Source: Bacillota bacterium (GTDB taxonomy: Bacteria > Bacillota > Clostridia > Lachnospirales > Lachnospiraceae). From it: a stretch of DNA of 64,000 nucleotides. The position numbers and the translations under genes were made by a program. The notes below the pieces were generated by a model, which worked only from the letters and a program-made list of their open reading frames with translations, was not told where the DNA came from and searched no databases. Shown here piece by piece: positions 16,751 to 25,996 of the stretch; the first letter of the stretch is position 1, and the number at the start of each line of letters is the position of its first letter. The stretch spans positions 1 through 64,000 of the forward strand of contig JAEZRJ010000013.1 of the NCBI GenBank assembly GCA_023412855.1, given 5' to 3'.

Positions 16751-17869
16751 TTAATTTATTTTGGAGAAAAACTGATTAATAAAGTGCATAGCAATGCCGA
16801 CCCCTGCCGCATTCTGCTGGAAACGGCACGGATGAAGGAAGCTGTTGTCCTGCTCGAAAAGAAGATATTCCTGCATGTTATCCCACAGCTCGGGAAGGTA
16901 TGGTTCGATGTAGCTGCCAACATAGCCTCCGAGAATGATGTCGCAATCGAAGGTGAGGTGCAAGTTGGAGGCGATGATTGCCAGATATCTCAAATAATGG
17001 CTCCAGGCAATCTGGATTTCCGCATCACCTTCTTGAAGTTTTTTAAAAAAGGCACTCAAGTTTCCTTTGGCATGATTCGCCAGAATCTTGGCGGAGCAAT
17101 AAGCGTCGGCACAGCCGCATTTGCCGCAGTAACATTGCTTTCCGTCAGGCTCGATCAACATATGCCCGAATTCGCCGCTTCGAAAATGGTTGCCGTAATA
17201 CAGCTCGTTATTTAAGAAAATAGCACCTCCTACGGAATTGCTTAAGGAAAGATACAGCATGTTGTTATGAAAATGTTTCAGCTCAGCCATGGCGGCGCAT
17301 ACGGCATCGTTTTCAAAGCAGACAGGATAAGGTATATGCTTTGCCAAAGAGTTAAGGTCGATGTCTTTTAAGTATAAAACATGGGATATCACCAGACGGT
17401 TTTCGGAACTGATGACGATACCCGGAATGGAAATGCCTACGCCCAGAATCTTGCTCTGGGGTACGCCGGAATCCCAGATGAACTGCGTAAGCTTTTTGGC
17501 TAACGTAGCGTAATAGCGCTCTGCGTGATGGAAGACGAGGCGGGTGCGCAGGGTGTCAATGATATTGGCTTTCATGTCGATGATGACGAAGGAAATATGA
17601 TTTGCAGTAATTTCAATGCCTACGGAGTAGTGCAGCGTCTCGACGACGGAGAGGGTTTTCGCCTTGCGCCCGCCGGTAGATTCATATTCTCCGGATTCCT
17701 GAATGATACCCTGATTGGTTAAGTCCTTCACGCATTGCAGCGTGGTGGGCATGCTTAGGTTTAAGGCGTAAGCGATTTCGTTCTTGGAGGTCTCCTCCTG
17801 TTCCAGGATATACCTGGCTACGCGCACGATACTGCTTTCCGGCTTGTCGTTTTGCTTTGATCGTTTCAT
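16751..17869 (-). CDS. ROK-family transcriptional repressor
   Basis: The N-terminal winged helix (ETSKNEIAYALNLSMPTTLQ) is followed by a ROK sugar-kinase-like domain with the END motif and the zinc-binding set (GEFGHM plus CYCGKCGCADAYC). This is the XylR/NagC-type regulator architecture, 372 residues. It lies upstream of the two polyol dehydrogenases on the same strand and divergent from the PfkB kinase, so it probably responds to the sugar or phosphorylated product of this set. Inverted AACGTT motifs (about 17910-17932) stand in its own promoter region. The likely operator for its targets is the ACTTTA-N-TAAAGT palindrome. Confidence 0.9.
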   Translation of the reverse strand: MKRSKQNDKPESSIVRVARYILEQEETSKNEIAYALNLSMPTTLQCVKDLTNQGIIQESGEYESTGGRKAKTLSVVETLHYSVGIEITANHISFVIIDMKANIIDTLRTRLVFHHAERYYATLAKKLTQFIWDSGVPQSKILGVGISIPGIVISSENRLVISHVLYLKDIDLNSLAKHIPYPVCFENDAVCAAMAELKHFHNNMLYLSLSNSVGGAIFLNNELYYGNHFRSGEFGHMLIEPDGKQCYCGKCGCADAYCSAKILANHAKGNLSAFFKKLQEGDAEIQIAWSHYLRYLAIIASNLHLTFDCDIILGGYVGSYIEPYLPELWDNMQEYLLFEQDNSFLHPCRFQQNAAGVGIAMHFINQFFSKIN

Positions 17870-18139
17870 GGATAGGGCCTACTTTCTTTTATGACATAAT
17901 ATAGCACTGTAACGTTGTTGATGATAACGTTTGTGAACTCATATAATAATTATACATGAAAATTAAAATTCTGCCAGTAGCTAATAGAAAGACAAACTGG
18001 GGATTGTAAAAAATGAAAAAAATGTTATAGTGTAGGCAAGGGAAAAATGAAAAGGTGACTAAAAAAGGTGAGTGGACAGCGAGTTTGGTGTAAGAAATTA
18101 CCAAGAGGTAAGGCAGATATGCGAGAAAGGATGAAAAAT

Positions 18140-19264
18140 ATGCAGAAAAAAACATTGGAAGCTGTGGTTGCGGGATTGACGTGTCTTGACTTCACGCCGG
18201 TATTCATTACGCCGGAGGTAGAGGAAATCGGGCAGATATTGATTCCTTCCAAAACGGTATTTATGGGAAATGCGGATATCCATGCAGGAGGATGTGTATC
18301 TAATACAGGACTTGCCATGTGTAAATTCGGAGTCGATGCGAGGCTGATGGGCAAGGTCGGAGACGACGATTTGGGAAAAATTGTACTGCAGCAATATTCC
18401 AACTATACGACGACAGAAAATATGATCATTTCACAAAAAGAAGGAACCGCATACTCTGTTGTGCTTGCACCGGCCGGAATCGATAGGATATTTCTCCATT
18501 ATCCGGGAGGAAACGACACCTTTGGGCCGGAAGATATCGATTATGAACTGGTGGAAAAAGCGAGATTGTTTCATTTCGGTTATCCTCCTGCTATGTATAG
18601 AATGTATAAGGATGACGGCAGAGAATTAATAGAAATCTTTAAACGGGTAAAAGCACTGAACGTTGTCACTTCTTTAGATACTTGCGGCATCGATGAGAGG
18701 GCGGAAGTGGGACAAGCCGATTGGCAGAAGATTTTGAAGACCGTTATGCCGTATCTGGATATTTTCGTACCAAGTGCTGAAGAATTGTGCTACATGCTGG
18801 ACAAAGACCGTTTTAAGGAGTGGAAGCAAAGAGCAGGAGGAAAGGATATGGCTTCCGTGCTGAATACCTCGGATGTGAAGCCTCTGGCAGATACGCTCTT
18901 AAGCTGGGGAGCGAAGATAATTCTTATCAAATGCGGCAGTGCAGGGCTTTATTTCGCTACTAATACGCAGGAAGTTCTTGACGGTATCGGCGAAGATTTC
19001 CTGTCTGTAGTAAACGGATGGGGCAGTGTAAGTCACTTTGCGAGAAGCTTCAAGCCCCGGAAAGTGCTTTCCGCTACCGGTGCAGGAGATACGTGCATCG
19101 CAGCGTTTTTAACCGCTATACTGAAAGGGTATCCGTGGGAAAAGTGCGTGGATTTCGCGGCAGCTTCGGGTGCATCCTGTGTGGAAACCTACGATGCTTT
19201 GGGGGGACTTTTATCCTTCGAGGAGCTGGAACGGAAGATAGAAGCGGGCTGGGAAAGAAATTAA
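18140..19264 (+). CDS. PfkB-family carbohydrate kinase
   Basis: An ATP-dependent ribokinase-fold sugar kinase. The N-terminal GGCVSNTGLAM and GKVGDDDLG motifs and the C-terminal catalytic ATGAGDTCIAAF block (catalytic Asp in GAGD) are present. At 374 residues it is longer than the usual ~310, with an insertion around residues 230-250 (DKDRFKEWKQRAGGKDMASV). The start is set at 18140 because AAAGG lies ten bases upstream; the open frame extends 24 residues further without a ribosome site. It is divergent from the ROK repressor, so it is a likely target of it. The substrate is unknown: fructose, ribose, tagatose and ketose-phosphate kinases all fall in this family. Confidence 0.88.
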   Translation: MQKKTLEAVVAGLTCLDFTPVFITPEVEEIGQILIPSKTVFMGNADIHAGGCVSNTGLAMCKFGVDARLMGKVGDDDLGKIVLQQYSNYTTTENMIISQKEGTAYSVVLAPAGIDRIFLHYPGGNDTFGPEDIDYELVEKARLFHFGYPPAMYRMYKDDGRELIEIFKRVKALNVVTSLDTCGIDERAEVGQADWQKILKTVMPYLDIFVPSAEELCYMLDKDRFKEWKQRAGGKDMASVLNTSDVKPLADTLLSWGAKIILIKCGSAGLYFATNTQEVLDGIGEDFLSVVNGWGSVSHFARSFKPRKVLSATGAGDTCIAAFLTAILKGYPWEKCVDFAAASGASCVETYDALGGLLSFEELERKIEAGWERN

Positions 19265-19323
19265 TGAAAAATAGTACTTTTCTTCTCTCTCGTCAAGTGT
19301 AATTTTAAGCGAAGACCAATATA

Positions 19324-19374
19324 AAAACGCTGAAACCCTCATAACACTATGTGTTTATGGGTTTTCAGCGTTTC
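19324..19374 (+). terminator. Strong terminator after the PfkB kinase
   Basis: The stem AAACGCTGAAA / TTTTCAGCGTTT continues through CCC.../GGG and CACATA-type pairs and ends in TTTCTTTTT. It closes the kinase transcript. Confidence 0.8.
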
Positions 19375-19378
19375 TTTT

Positions 19379-19693
19379 TGTGTCTGTCAGTCTGAAACCG
19401 TAAAGAAACTCCCCATGCCGACTGTGGCAGGTTGAAAAAAGCAGATCAGGGAATAGGATGTTATCAAGTGAAATATTGGTAACATCTTACGGTAAGACAA
19501 ATAACCGGAAAGTGGAAAGGAGAGGGAATGCGGTTAATACGTTAGGGTAGAAATAGGATAAAAAGAATGGTAAGATATAGTTATCCGATGTAGAAATCAG
19601 GTTTTAAGGACCGCTCCCAATTATAACTGCTGATTATTTATATCAAACGAATTCGGATATTGTACAGAGAGGGGACAAAGTCAGGAGATTTTT
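19379..19693. other. Intergenic gap with no recognised feature
   Basis: About 315 bases between the kinase terminator and the hydrolase gene. I found no reading frame with a ribosome site, no clear promoter pair and no member of the dispersed repeats. Confidence 0.5.
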
Positions 19694-20539
19694 ATGAAAC
19701 TACATGATTATATTGTTTCGGCAGACGGATTCAGAGGTCAGCTATACGACCCGCAAAACCACGGTGAGAAAGTCGTTATTATTTTTATGGGCGGCGAGGG
19801 TAAGTTTATTTCTGCCGGGCTGCTTGCCGAAAAACTTGCCGAAAACGGGTTTGCGTCGTTAGCTCTTTATTATTGTAAGGGCATCGATCTGCCTCAATCG
19901 TTTAATATGGTGCCTTTGGACATGGTTGAAAAAGCCATTGCCATGCTTAAACGATACAACAATAATCAGTTTCAAAAGATAGTCACTTACGGTGTGTCAA
20001 TGGGCTCCATACTTGCTTTAATGTCTGGAGTTGTATTCAAAGACATATCCGCCGTGATTGCAGTTTCGCCCACTCACATTATTCCGGAGGGTTTTATCAC
20101 AAAGAAAAAGGTGTCCGGTCAAAGCTTTTTAACATACCGGGGCGAGCCGTACAACTACACATCTATAGACGACACGCTGCCAATGTATAAGTACTTTTCC
20201 AAGGCATATGAATCAGATGAAAAAGCAGAAATGCCTGTCGAAAATATCAGCGGCAATATACTGCTGTTAGCCGGTGAAAAGGATCGTTCGTGGCCCGCTT
20301 CCACTTCGGTGGATAAAATGCGCCTGCGAATTGAGGCCGCGAGATGTCATGAAAAATTGTGTACCCGCGTTTATGATAATGGCGGCCATTTTATAGGCAT
20401 CATGCCCGACATGAAAAAATATAAACATCTAAATTTAATAAGGCTGATGTCAAAAGACGAATTGCTGCATCCAAAGGTTTGCGAAAAGGTGCGAGAGCAA
20501 TCCGAACGTGATGTTTTAAAGTTTTTATCAGACTGTTAA
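19694..20539 (+). CDS. Alpha/beta hydrolase (acyl-thioesterase/BAAT-C-like)
   Basis: A 281-residue cytoplasmic alpha/beta hydrolase. The nucleophile elbow is GVSMG (serine near residue 100). The C-terminal half contains ILLLAGEKDRSWP, typical of the acid strand, and the histidine lies in DNGGHFIG. The fold resembles the C-terminal domain of bile-acid-CoA:amino acid N-acyltransferase and acyl-CoA thioesterases. The substrate is not predictable. An AGGAG sits before the ATG. It stands apart from the sugar genes and its codon choice looks more AT-rich than theirs, so it may have a separate origin. Confidence 0.75.
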   Translation: MKLHDYIVSADGFRGQLYDPQNHGEKVVIIFMGGEGKFISAGLLAEKLAENGFASLALYYCKGIDLPQSFNMVPLDMVEKAIAMLKRYNNNQFQKIVTYGVSMGSILALMSGVVFKDISAVIAVSPTHIIPEGFITKKKVSGQSFLTYRGEPYNYTSIDDTLPMYKYFSKAYESDEKAEMPVENISGNILLLAGEKDRSWPASTSVDKMRLRIEAARCHEKLCTRVYDNGGHFIGIMPDMKKYKHLNLIRLMSKDELLHPKVCEKVREQSERDVLKFLSDC

Positions 20540-20816
20540 ATACTCCCGCTGAACACGATCGGCAGTTTCAATTATTTACATATTCAGTATATGGAGGCTC
20601 TGTTATGGAGTCTGGTGAAAACGGAACAAATGGCACGAATTCAGGAACAAAGGTATAGGAAAAGAAATGTTAGCCTAAAGTTGGCAAACTGCAAAAAATA
20701 ATGGCTGTTCTCAAATGGAGGTTGTCTGTATATCAACTTAAGCCCCTTTTGCAAGCACGTCAGGTTTCAACTAATGAGCGCGGATGTTGACCAAAATATA
20801 TATTAGGAGAATACAA

Positions 20817-21389
20817 ATGAATGGAAGGCCAGATTTAGATAAGCAATTAAACGGGAAAACATTCCGCAGCTTTTATTACTTAAAAGAAGAACTTGTGGAT
20901 TTTTGCAGAAAAAACAAACTTCCAACCTCTGGCGGGAAAATAGAAATTACGGAAAGAATTGCTTGTTTTCTTGATACCGGCAAAGTGCTGCCTGTTCACA
21001 CTAAAACTAAAAAGCCGTCAAATGTTGATTCTATTCTGGATGCTGAGGAAATAGAACCTGATTTTGTTTGCACGGAAAAGCATCGAGTATTTTTCAAAGA
21101 AAGAATCGGTAAGAGCTTTTCTTTTAATGTTGCCTTCCAGAAGTGGTTAAAAGAGAATACTGGTAAGACTTATAGTGAAGCAGTCGCGGCCTATTATCAA
21201 ATTTTAGAAGAAAAGAAAAAAGGTAAAACAACTATTGACAAACAGTTCGAATACAATACGTACATTCGCGATTTTTTTGCAGATAATACAGGGAAATCTT
21301 TAGAAGAGGCAATTCAATGCTGGAAATATAAAAAGAGTCTGCAAGGCCACAATCGCTATGAAAAATCCGACCTCATCGCATTATCGTGA
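20817..21389 (+). CDS. SAP-domain-like protein of the DUF6434 type
   Basis: A 190-residue protein. An N-terminal SAP-like helix pair (KTFRSFYYLKEELVDFCRKN then KLPTSGGKIEITERIACFL) resembles nucleic-acid-binding SAP modules. The C-terminal part holds two related helical segments with NTGKTYSEAVAAYYQI and NTGKSLEEAIQCWKY, an internal duplication. The ATG at 20817 follows TAGGAGA. Function is unknown; binding to DNA or RNA is a domain-based inference. It is neither in an obvious operon with the hydrolase (277-base gap) nor with the flavodoxin. Confidence 0.7.
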   Translation: MNGRPDLDKQLNGKTFRSFYYLKEELVDFCRKNKLPTSGGKIEITERIACFLDTGKVLPVHTKTKKPSNVDSILDAEEIEPDFVCTEKHRVFFKERIGKSFSFNVAFQKWLKENTGKTYSEAVAAYYQILEEKKKGKTTIDKQFEYNTYIRDFFADNTGKSLEEAIQCWKYKKSLQGHNRYEKSDLIALS

Positions 21390-21513
21390 TTATGGTAAAT
21401 TATTATTTTAAATGCGATTTTAAAGGCATATTATTTATATAACGCGAAGATAACCAGATAAATGGAGGTTTTATATTGTCAAGGAACCGTTACAGAAAGA
21501 AGGTGATTTTGCA

Positions 21514-22236
21514 ATGGTAATATACTATAGTTCAACTGGTAATTCTAAGCATGTTGCTGTAAAAGTGCACGAAGCATTTCAAGGGGATCTCGTAGATATC
21601 TGCGACTTCGAGGAGCCGGCTACATTTTACTTAGAAGATGGGGAACCTCTATTTTTGGTAACATTTAATTGCTTTTGGGGAATCTCAAACCGGATTGAAA
21701 CATTCATTCGAGAAAGCGAATTTCGTAACGTCAGTAAAATAGTTGTTATTGTCACATGCGGTGGATATCTGGGCGGAGGAGACGCTTCGATAGAAAAATT
21801 GTTTTCAGAAAGACGGCTTCCTAAACCAACCGTCTACTCACTTGTTATGGTCACAAACTATTCAATTTTGCATGACATACCATCGTTGAAAGTGCAGAGA
21901 AAGAAATTGATACATGCAGAAAAAGCTCTCAGTAAGATAATTCAGGGAACACAAAGGCCTTATCGCAGTAACTGGTTTATACGACAATTAACACCCGGCA
22001 TTCATGCTCGATATGAGAAAGCCAGAAGCACTTCGCCCTTTACCGTGGCCCTTTCATGCATTCGCTGCGGGCTATGTGTGAGGGATTGTCCGGTTCATGC
22101 GATAGAGATGAAAGAAAACGAGCCGTTTTGGGTGCTCCCCAAATGTGATAATTGTTTGCGCTGTCTTCATCATTGCCCGGTTGCGGCAATCAACTATGGA
22201 GATTCCACCCGGAATCGTTTGCGATATACTATTTGA
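21514..22236 (+). CDS. EFR1-type flavodoxin-ferredoxin fusion
   Basis: A 240-residue cytoplasmic redox protein. The N-terminal flavodoxin-like domain opens with the FMN-phosphate loop YYSSTGNSKHVA. The C-terminal domain has two 4Fe-4S motifs, CIRCGLCVRDCP and CDNCLRCLHHCP. This arrangement matches the EFR1 family of clostridial ferredoxins. It is likely an electron shuttle or anaerobic reductase; the partner is unknown. It is followed by a bidirectional terminator shared with the convergent isomerase-like gene. Confidence 0.85.
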   Translation: MVIYYSSTGNSKHVAVKVHEAFQGDLVDICDFEEPATFYLEDGEPLFLVTFNCFWGISNRIETFIRESEFRNVSKIVVIVTCGGYLGGGDASIEKLFSERRLPKPTVYSLVMVTNYSILHDIPSLKVQRKKLIHAEKALSKIIQGTQRPYRSNWFIRQLTPGIHARYEKARSTSPFTVALSCIRCGLCVRDCPVHAIEMKENEPFWVLPKCDNCLRCLHHCPVAAINYGDSTRNRLRYTI

Positions 22237-22316
22237 GTCTTGCCTGCGGGGACTTCTATAATATTACAAGTTCTAATCCAGTTATCTTCAATAGAATCGG
22301 TTTGGAAAATCAGATG

Positions 22317-22356
22317 AAAAAACTCCGGAATATTATGGATTCCCGGAGTTTTTTAT
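22317..22356. terminator. Bidirectional terminator
   Basis: AAAAAACTCCGGAA pairs with TTCCCGGAGTTTTTT around a short loop. It is flanked by A and T runs and lies between two convergent genes (EFR1 and the isomerase-like gene). Confidence 0.85.
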
Positions 22357-22401
22357 TAATTGATATAAGGCAAGCGGCAAGCCGTTTGCCTTATGTTGTT
22401 T

Positions 22402-23598
22402 TTAAACGGCAGCAGGAACTTCTTTATTATTGTTCGCAAAGTTCTGCAAGATAACGAGGGGTTCATAAGCGCCGGTATTGGTAATCGTAATACCTTCGCC
22501 AGCAGCAGCTTCGGATACGAAGAACTCGTCTCCGGATATATCCTCGAATCTAAGAAGCTCAGGAGCTGCGCATTCGTAAGCGCCGAAAGTACCATGTCCC
22601 TGAACGACCAGGGCAGTATAGCAGGCAGCGTCCTTAACCACAACAGTAGCCTTGGGAGCAACGGTAATTTCTTTTGCAGCTACCCATTCGTTGGCGTAAG
22701 CCACCCATTTTTCGCTAAGGCCTTCCTGATTTGTTTCACGTACCCTAGGAGCGCGGAAATATTTTTCCTTGTAATCGGAGCGGGTGCTTTCTTCCCAGTC
22801 GATCTGGCTGAATAAAGCGTCGATATTGTCCTTTTCCGATTCCGGCTGGCAGTCAGTCAGAAGATTGTGAGGGTTAACCTCACCCATGGTAACATTTTCC
22901 ATAATGGTATTAACATCGCTGTTCCACTGCGGTTCAAAGGTTACGAGAGAAGCAGGTGCATGGATAACACCGGCCGCCGTATACCATCCGGTACCGAGCT
23001 GAATACGGTAAGCACGGGACAGCTCCGTGATACGTGTATCCTTCTTATCGTAGTTACGCAGACATTCTTTCACTTCCTCCTTCGTAGTGGACGGATCGAA
23101 GCCGAAATAGGTCAGCGGGAAACGTCCCAGATAGGAAGAGTTATACTGTACCGGGAAGTAATAAGCCTCCGGCTTGCCATGCATGCCGATGCGGTTTGCC
23201 ATTTCTTCGGTCAGGTGCAGATGGTGAAATAACGGCTTGTCATAGTCGTATAATTTGGCGAAGGTCGGCCATGTGCCGTATTTTGCCTGAAGGCTCTCGC
23301 CGATCAGGTCAGCACCCAGCTCGTCCACACAGTCTTTAAATAATATTTTTTCTCCGGTTTCATCGTCATAGACGAAGCTCATACCTTCCGTAGCTCCGGT
23401 CTTGGGGCCGTTTAACGCTACCGTGGTGGAACCCAGCCAGCGCTCGCATATACCTCCGCGATCCATACCGAAAGCATAGTAATCGTCAGGATGCAATCTC
23501 AGACGATGGCCCGGCTCATTGAAGCCGCGGGGAACCCATGTAGGAGCCAGATGAAAAACTCCCTTTCCTTGTTCAAAAATTTTTCTTACCTTACTCAT
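22402..23598 (-). CDS. Class I mannose-6-phosphate-isomerase-like cupin protein
   Basis: A 398-residue protein related to type I phosphomannose isomerases. The metal site is suggested by the FHHLHL pair, the GKPEAYYF motif (HGKPE, residues near 150) and a later histidine in AAGVIHAPA. It probably isomerises an aldose/ketose or its phosphate; the exact sugar cannot be read. The open frame extends 97 residues further upstream, but the ATG at 23598 has GGAGGTACC just before it and the family homology starts there. It lies downstream of the DUF4432 gene on the same strand (128-base gap). Confidence 0.8.
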   Translation of the reverse strand: MSKVRKIFEQGKGVFHLAPTWVPRGFNEPGHRLRLHPDDYYAFGMDRGGICERWLGSTTVALNGPKTGATEGMSFVYDDETGEKILFKDCVDELGADLIGESLQAKYGTWPTFAKLYDYDKPLFHHLHLTEEMANRIGMHGKPEAYYFPVQYNSSYLGRFPLTYFGFDPSTTKEEVKECLRNYDKKDTRITELSRAYRIQLGTGWYTAAGVIHAPASLVTFEPQWNSDVNTIMENVTMGEVNPHNLLTDCQPESEKDNIDALFSQIDWEESTRSDYKEKYFRAPRVRETNQEGLSEKWVAYANEWVAAKEITVAPKATVVVKDAACYTALVVQGHGTFGAYECAAPELLRFEDISGDEFFVSEAAAGEGITITNTGAYEPLVILQNFANNNKEVPAAV

Positions 23599-23726
23599 TG
23601 TTGGTACCTCCTTAAATGTTATATGATTTATTTGTAACAGATCAGCTTCCAGCACCGCGATGCCCAAATTGTGTCTCGATGCAATTTCGCGAAGGCTACA
23701 AGCTCCAAAACGCAGTTCTATCGCAT

Positions 23727-24710
23727 TTAGCTGATTCTGAATAAACGAAGCTCGGCAGCATATTTCTTGGACTGTCCGGGAGCTAAATACTGAAGCTGTT
23801 TCTTTTCGCCGATGGCATTTCGGCCTTCCAGCGTGTTGGTGCATGGCTCGATACCTAAGACATAATCGTATTCTCCCATCATTTTCCACTCCGTAAATTC
23901 GGGAAAAACTGAGGTGTCGAAGGATAACTCCAAGCCCTTTCCTATGGATTCGTTGCTGACTTTCACTTTTGCAGTTTTCTCTGCGAATTTATGATAATAG
24001 CACTGCTCTACGAAATTAGGAACGGGTTTTAACATCTTATTCCAAGTATCCAGATCCTCGGCAGCTCTGTCATCCCTCGGAATCACCTGATCGGAGTTGA
24101 TTTCCAGCTTTGCTGTCTCGTCCAGGAGAGGATAGCCTACATTTATGTGATAGAGAAGCATAGCGGCTTCTTCGCTGGAACCCTCATTAGTTACGGTATC
24201 CTCGATGGAGATGAGATTATCCGTAAGGCCAACGGTTATGGTGCGGTTAAGGGTCAGCTTGGCACCAAACATCGTGTGGTCACGCATGGTTGCGTGAATG
24301 CGGATGGCTTCTTCGTCGGTTTCATAATAAATATGATCCGCAGGGATATTTCCGATGGTGCCGTGAAGTCCGTGAAGCTTGCCGTTTTCCTCATTCGGAA
24401 CGCCGATGTTCTGAAGTCCGCATGTGGTAATCAAGCCGCAGTTAAAGGATTTCAGAAATCCAAAGCCGTCGCGGCCCTCCTGAAAATACTGGGGGCTCAC
24501 ATAGCCGGAGGGGGAAGTGTAGTTCATCCGCGAACCGTCGAAATAAAGCTCTGAAATGTCGCAGCAGCGGTCTGCGCAGACGGTCATGTCGATTCCGAGT
24601 CCGTTGCGGATGCGAAGCAGGTGCATACCGTCCCCTTTTCCTCCCAGAAGCCGGTATTCCTCCACGCCGGATAACTGAAGAGGATGCCCGATGTATTTGT
24701 TTTTACTCAT
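23727..24710 (-). CDS. DUF4432-family aldose-1-epimerase-like protein
   Basis: A 327-residue protein of the galactose-mutarotase superfamily, DUF4432 group. Features are an internal beta-rich fold, the CGLQNIG segment, HGTIGN, a VTNEG strand and the late motif YVLGIEPCTN. It likely acts on sugar anomers or as a sugar lyase/epimerase; biochemical roles in this group are poorly known. AGGAG precedes the start. It is divergent from the aldolase gene across a 389-base region holding palindromes, and it is cotranscribed with the isomerase-like gene. Confidence 0.82.
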   Translation of the reverse strand: MSKNKYIGHPLQLSGVEEYRLLGGKGDGMHLLRIRNGLGIDMTVCADRCCDISELYFDGSRMNYTSPSGYVSPQYFQEGRDGFGFLKSFNCGLITTCGLQNIGVPNEENGKLHGLHGTIGNIPADHIYYETDEEAIRIHATMRDHTMFGAKLTLNRTITVGLTDNLISIEDTVTNEGSSEEAAMLLYHINVGYPLLDETAKLEINSDQVIPRDDRAAEDLDTWNKMLKPVPNFVEQCYYHKFAEKTAKVKVSNESIGKGLELSFDTSVFPEFTEWKMMGEYDYVLGIEPCTNTLEGRNAIGEKKQLQYLAPGQSKKYAAELRLFRIS

Positions 24711-24780
24711 AATTTAGTTGTTCTCCTTTCCTGATTCTCATTTTTGATGTCTGACTTTTCTTTGCGTTTTTTGATATTGA

Positions 24781-24792
24781 ACTAATATTAGT
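24781..24792. promoter_or_regulatory. Palindrome upstream of the DUF4432 gene
   Basis: The perfect palindrome ACTAATATTAGT lies 71 bases before the DUF4432 start. The sequence is suitable as an operator; the binding protein is unknown. Confidence 0.4.
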
Positions 24793-24995
24793 ATTTATGT
24801 TTAATAAAAAAATATTAGGGAAAGATATGAAAGAAATGTGTCAGCTAAAGTTTTGTAATCCCATTGTAGTCTGAAACAAATGAAAAATCAAGAAATAAAA
24901 TTTCATTTCGAGCACTAAATTTGGATAAAAAGCATGAAAATAGTGAAAAATAACGAGAAAATAACAAAAAATGAGAAAAAAAATTTCACAAAGCG

Positions 24996-25024
24996 TTGAC
25001 AGAAAGAAAAGCAAGGGGTATGAT
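24996..25024 (+). promoter_or_regulatory. Promoter of the aldolase-dhaK-dhaL operon
   Basis: TTGACA (24996-25001) and TATGAT (25019-25024) are separated by exactly 17 bases. The pair is among the best housekeeping-type promoter matches in the window. Confidence 0.75.
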
Positions 25025-25033
25025 GTTTGCAAA

Positions 25034-25052
25034 AGTACTTTATAAAAGTGCT
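25034..25052. promoter_or_regulatory. Operator-like palindrome just after the aldolase promoter
   Basis: AGTACTTTATAAAAGTGCT is an imperfect palindrome beginning nine bases after the -10 box, where a bound repressor would block transcription. Its ACTTTATAAAAGT core differs at only two positions from the ROK-linked ACTTTACTAAAGT at 16671-16683. Confidence 0.55.
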
Positions 25053-25099
25053 GGCAAAGATTATGACAATGTTGCATAAATCAAAGGAGGAGAAACAAT

Positions 25100-25975
25100 A
25101 TGTTACTTAACATGAATGAGCTATTAAAGGTTGCAAACGAGCACAATTTTGCTGTACCTGCGTTTAACATTGGTACAGGCCAGATCTTAAACGGTGTAAT
25201 GGATACTTGCGAGAAATTGCAGGCACCGGTTATTTTGGCGATTCATCCGTCTGAATTAGAGTTCCAGGGAGACAGCTTCCTGAAAATGTGCATCGACCGC
25301 GCTAATAAATCGAAGGTACCGGTATGTATCCACTTGGACCATAGCGGATGGGAACCCATTGTTCGAGCTATTCGCGCAGGCTTTACTTCGGTTATGATTG
25401 ACGCGTCCCATCTTCCCTTCGAAGAGAACATCGCGGCTACCAAAAAAGTATGTGAGCTTGCTCATCCTCTCGGAGTTTCGGTAGAAGGCGAACTTGGAAC
25501 CATCGGAACCACGGACGGAGATACGGAAGGCGGCACGGATGAGATTATCTATACCAAACCTGAAGATGCTGTTCGCTTCGTAGAAGAGACCGGATGCGAT
25601 ACGTTAGCAATCGCTATCGGGACGGCACACGGCATTTACCCTGAAGGAATGAAGCCGGAACTTAAGCAGGATCTGCTCTCCGAAATCAAGAGCAAGGTAT
25701 CCGTTCCCTTGGTGCTTCACGGCGGTTCAGGCAATAAGGATAGTGAAATCGCAGAAGCAGTAAAACGCGGTGTTAATAAAATAAATATTTCTTCTGATAT
25801 TAAGGATGCTTTCTATCAGCAGCTTCGTATCACTCTCCAGGATAAGAAAGTACGTGAGCCCTTCGAACTGTATCCGGACAGTGTAAAGGCTATGCAGGAA
25901 GTATGCGAGCAGAAAATCAAATTGTTTAACGATGATGATAAGGTAAAATACTACGAACTGTCTAAGATGATTTAA
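25100..25975 (+). CDS. Class II ketose-bisphosphate aldolase
   Basis: This zinc aldolase cleaves a ketose bisphosphate to dihydroxyacetone phosphate and an aldehyde or aldose phosphate. Visible motifs are AFNIGTG, HLDHS (zinc and catalytic), VEGELGTIG, GTAHGIY and LHGGSGNKD, followed by KINISSD. The 291-residue length fits fructose- or tagatose-bisphosphate aldolases. The AGGAGG start is strong. It opens an operon with dhaK and dhaL, which suggests a pathway in which DHAP or dihydroxyacetone is produced. The specific bisphosphate is not known; an ADP-dependent kinase-family gene 2 kb downstream could supply it. Confidence 0.92.
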   Translation: MLLNMNELLKVANEHNFAVPAFNIGTGQILNGVMDTCEKLQAPVILAIHPSELEFQGDSFLKMCIDRANKSKVPVCIHLDHSGWEPIVRAIRAGFTSVMIDASHLPFEENIAATKKVCELAHPLGVSVEGELGTIGTTDGDTEGGTDEIIYTKPEDAVRFVEETGCDTLAIAIGTAHGIYPEGMKPELKQDLLSEIKSKVSVPLVLHGGSGNKDSEIAEAVKRGVNKINISSDIKDAFYQQLRITLQDKKVREPFELYPDSVKAMQEVCEQKIKLFNDDDKVKYYELSKMI

Positions 25976-25996
25976 TATAAATTGAGGATGGATGAC

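Noticed and set aside
22867..23232. Plus-strand reading frames opposite the isomerase-like and DUF4432 genes
   Set aside because: They are shadows of well-supported minus-strand genes with no family resemblance.
23599..23889. 97-residue N-terminal extension of the phosphomannose-isomerase-like gene
   Set aside because: The extension overlaps the convergent-strand coding end of the DUF4432 gene and has no ribosome site, whereas GGAGGTACC directly precedes the ATG at 23598.
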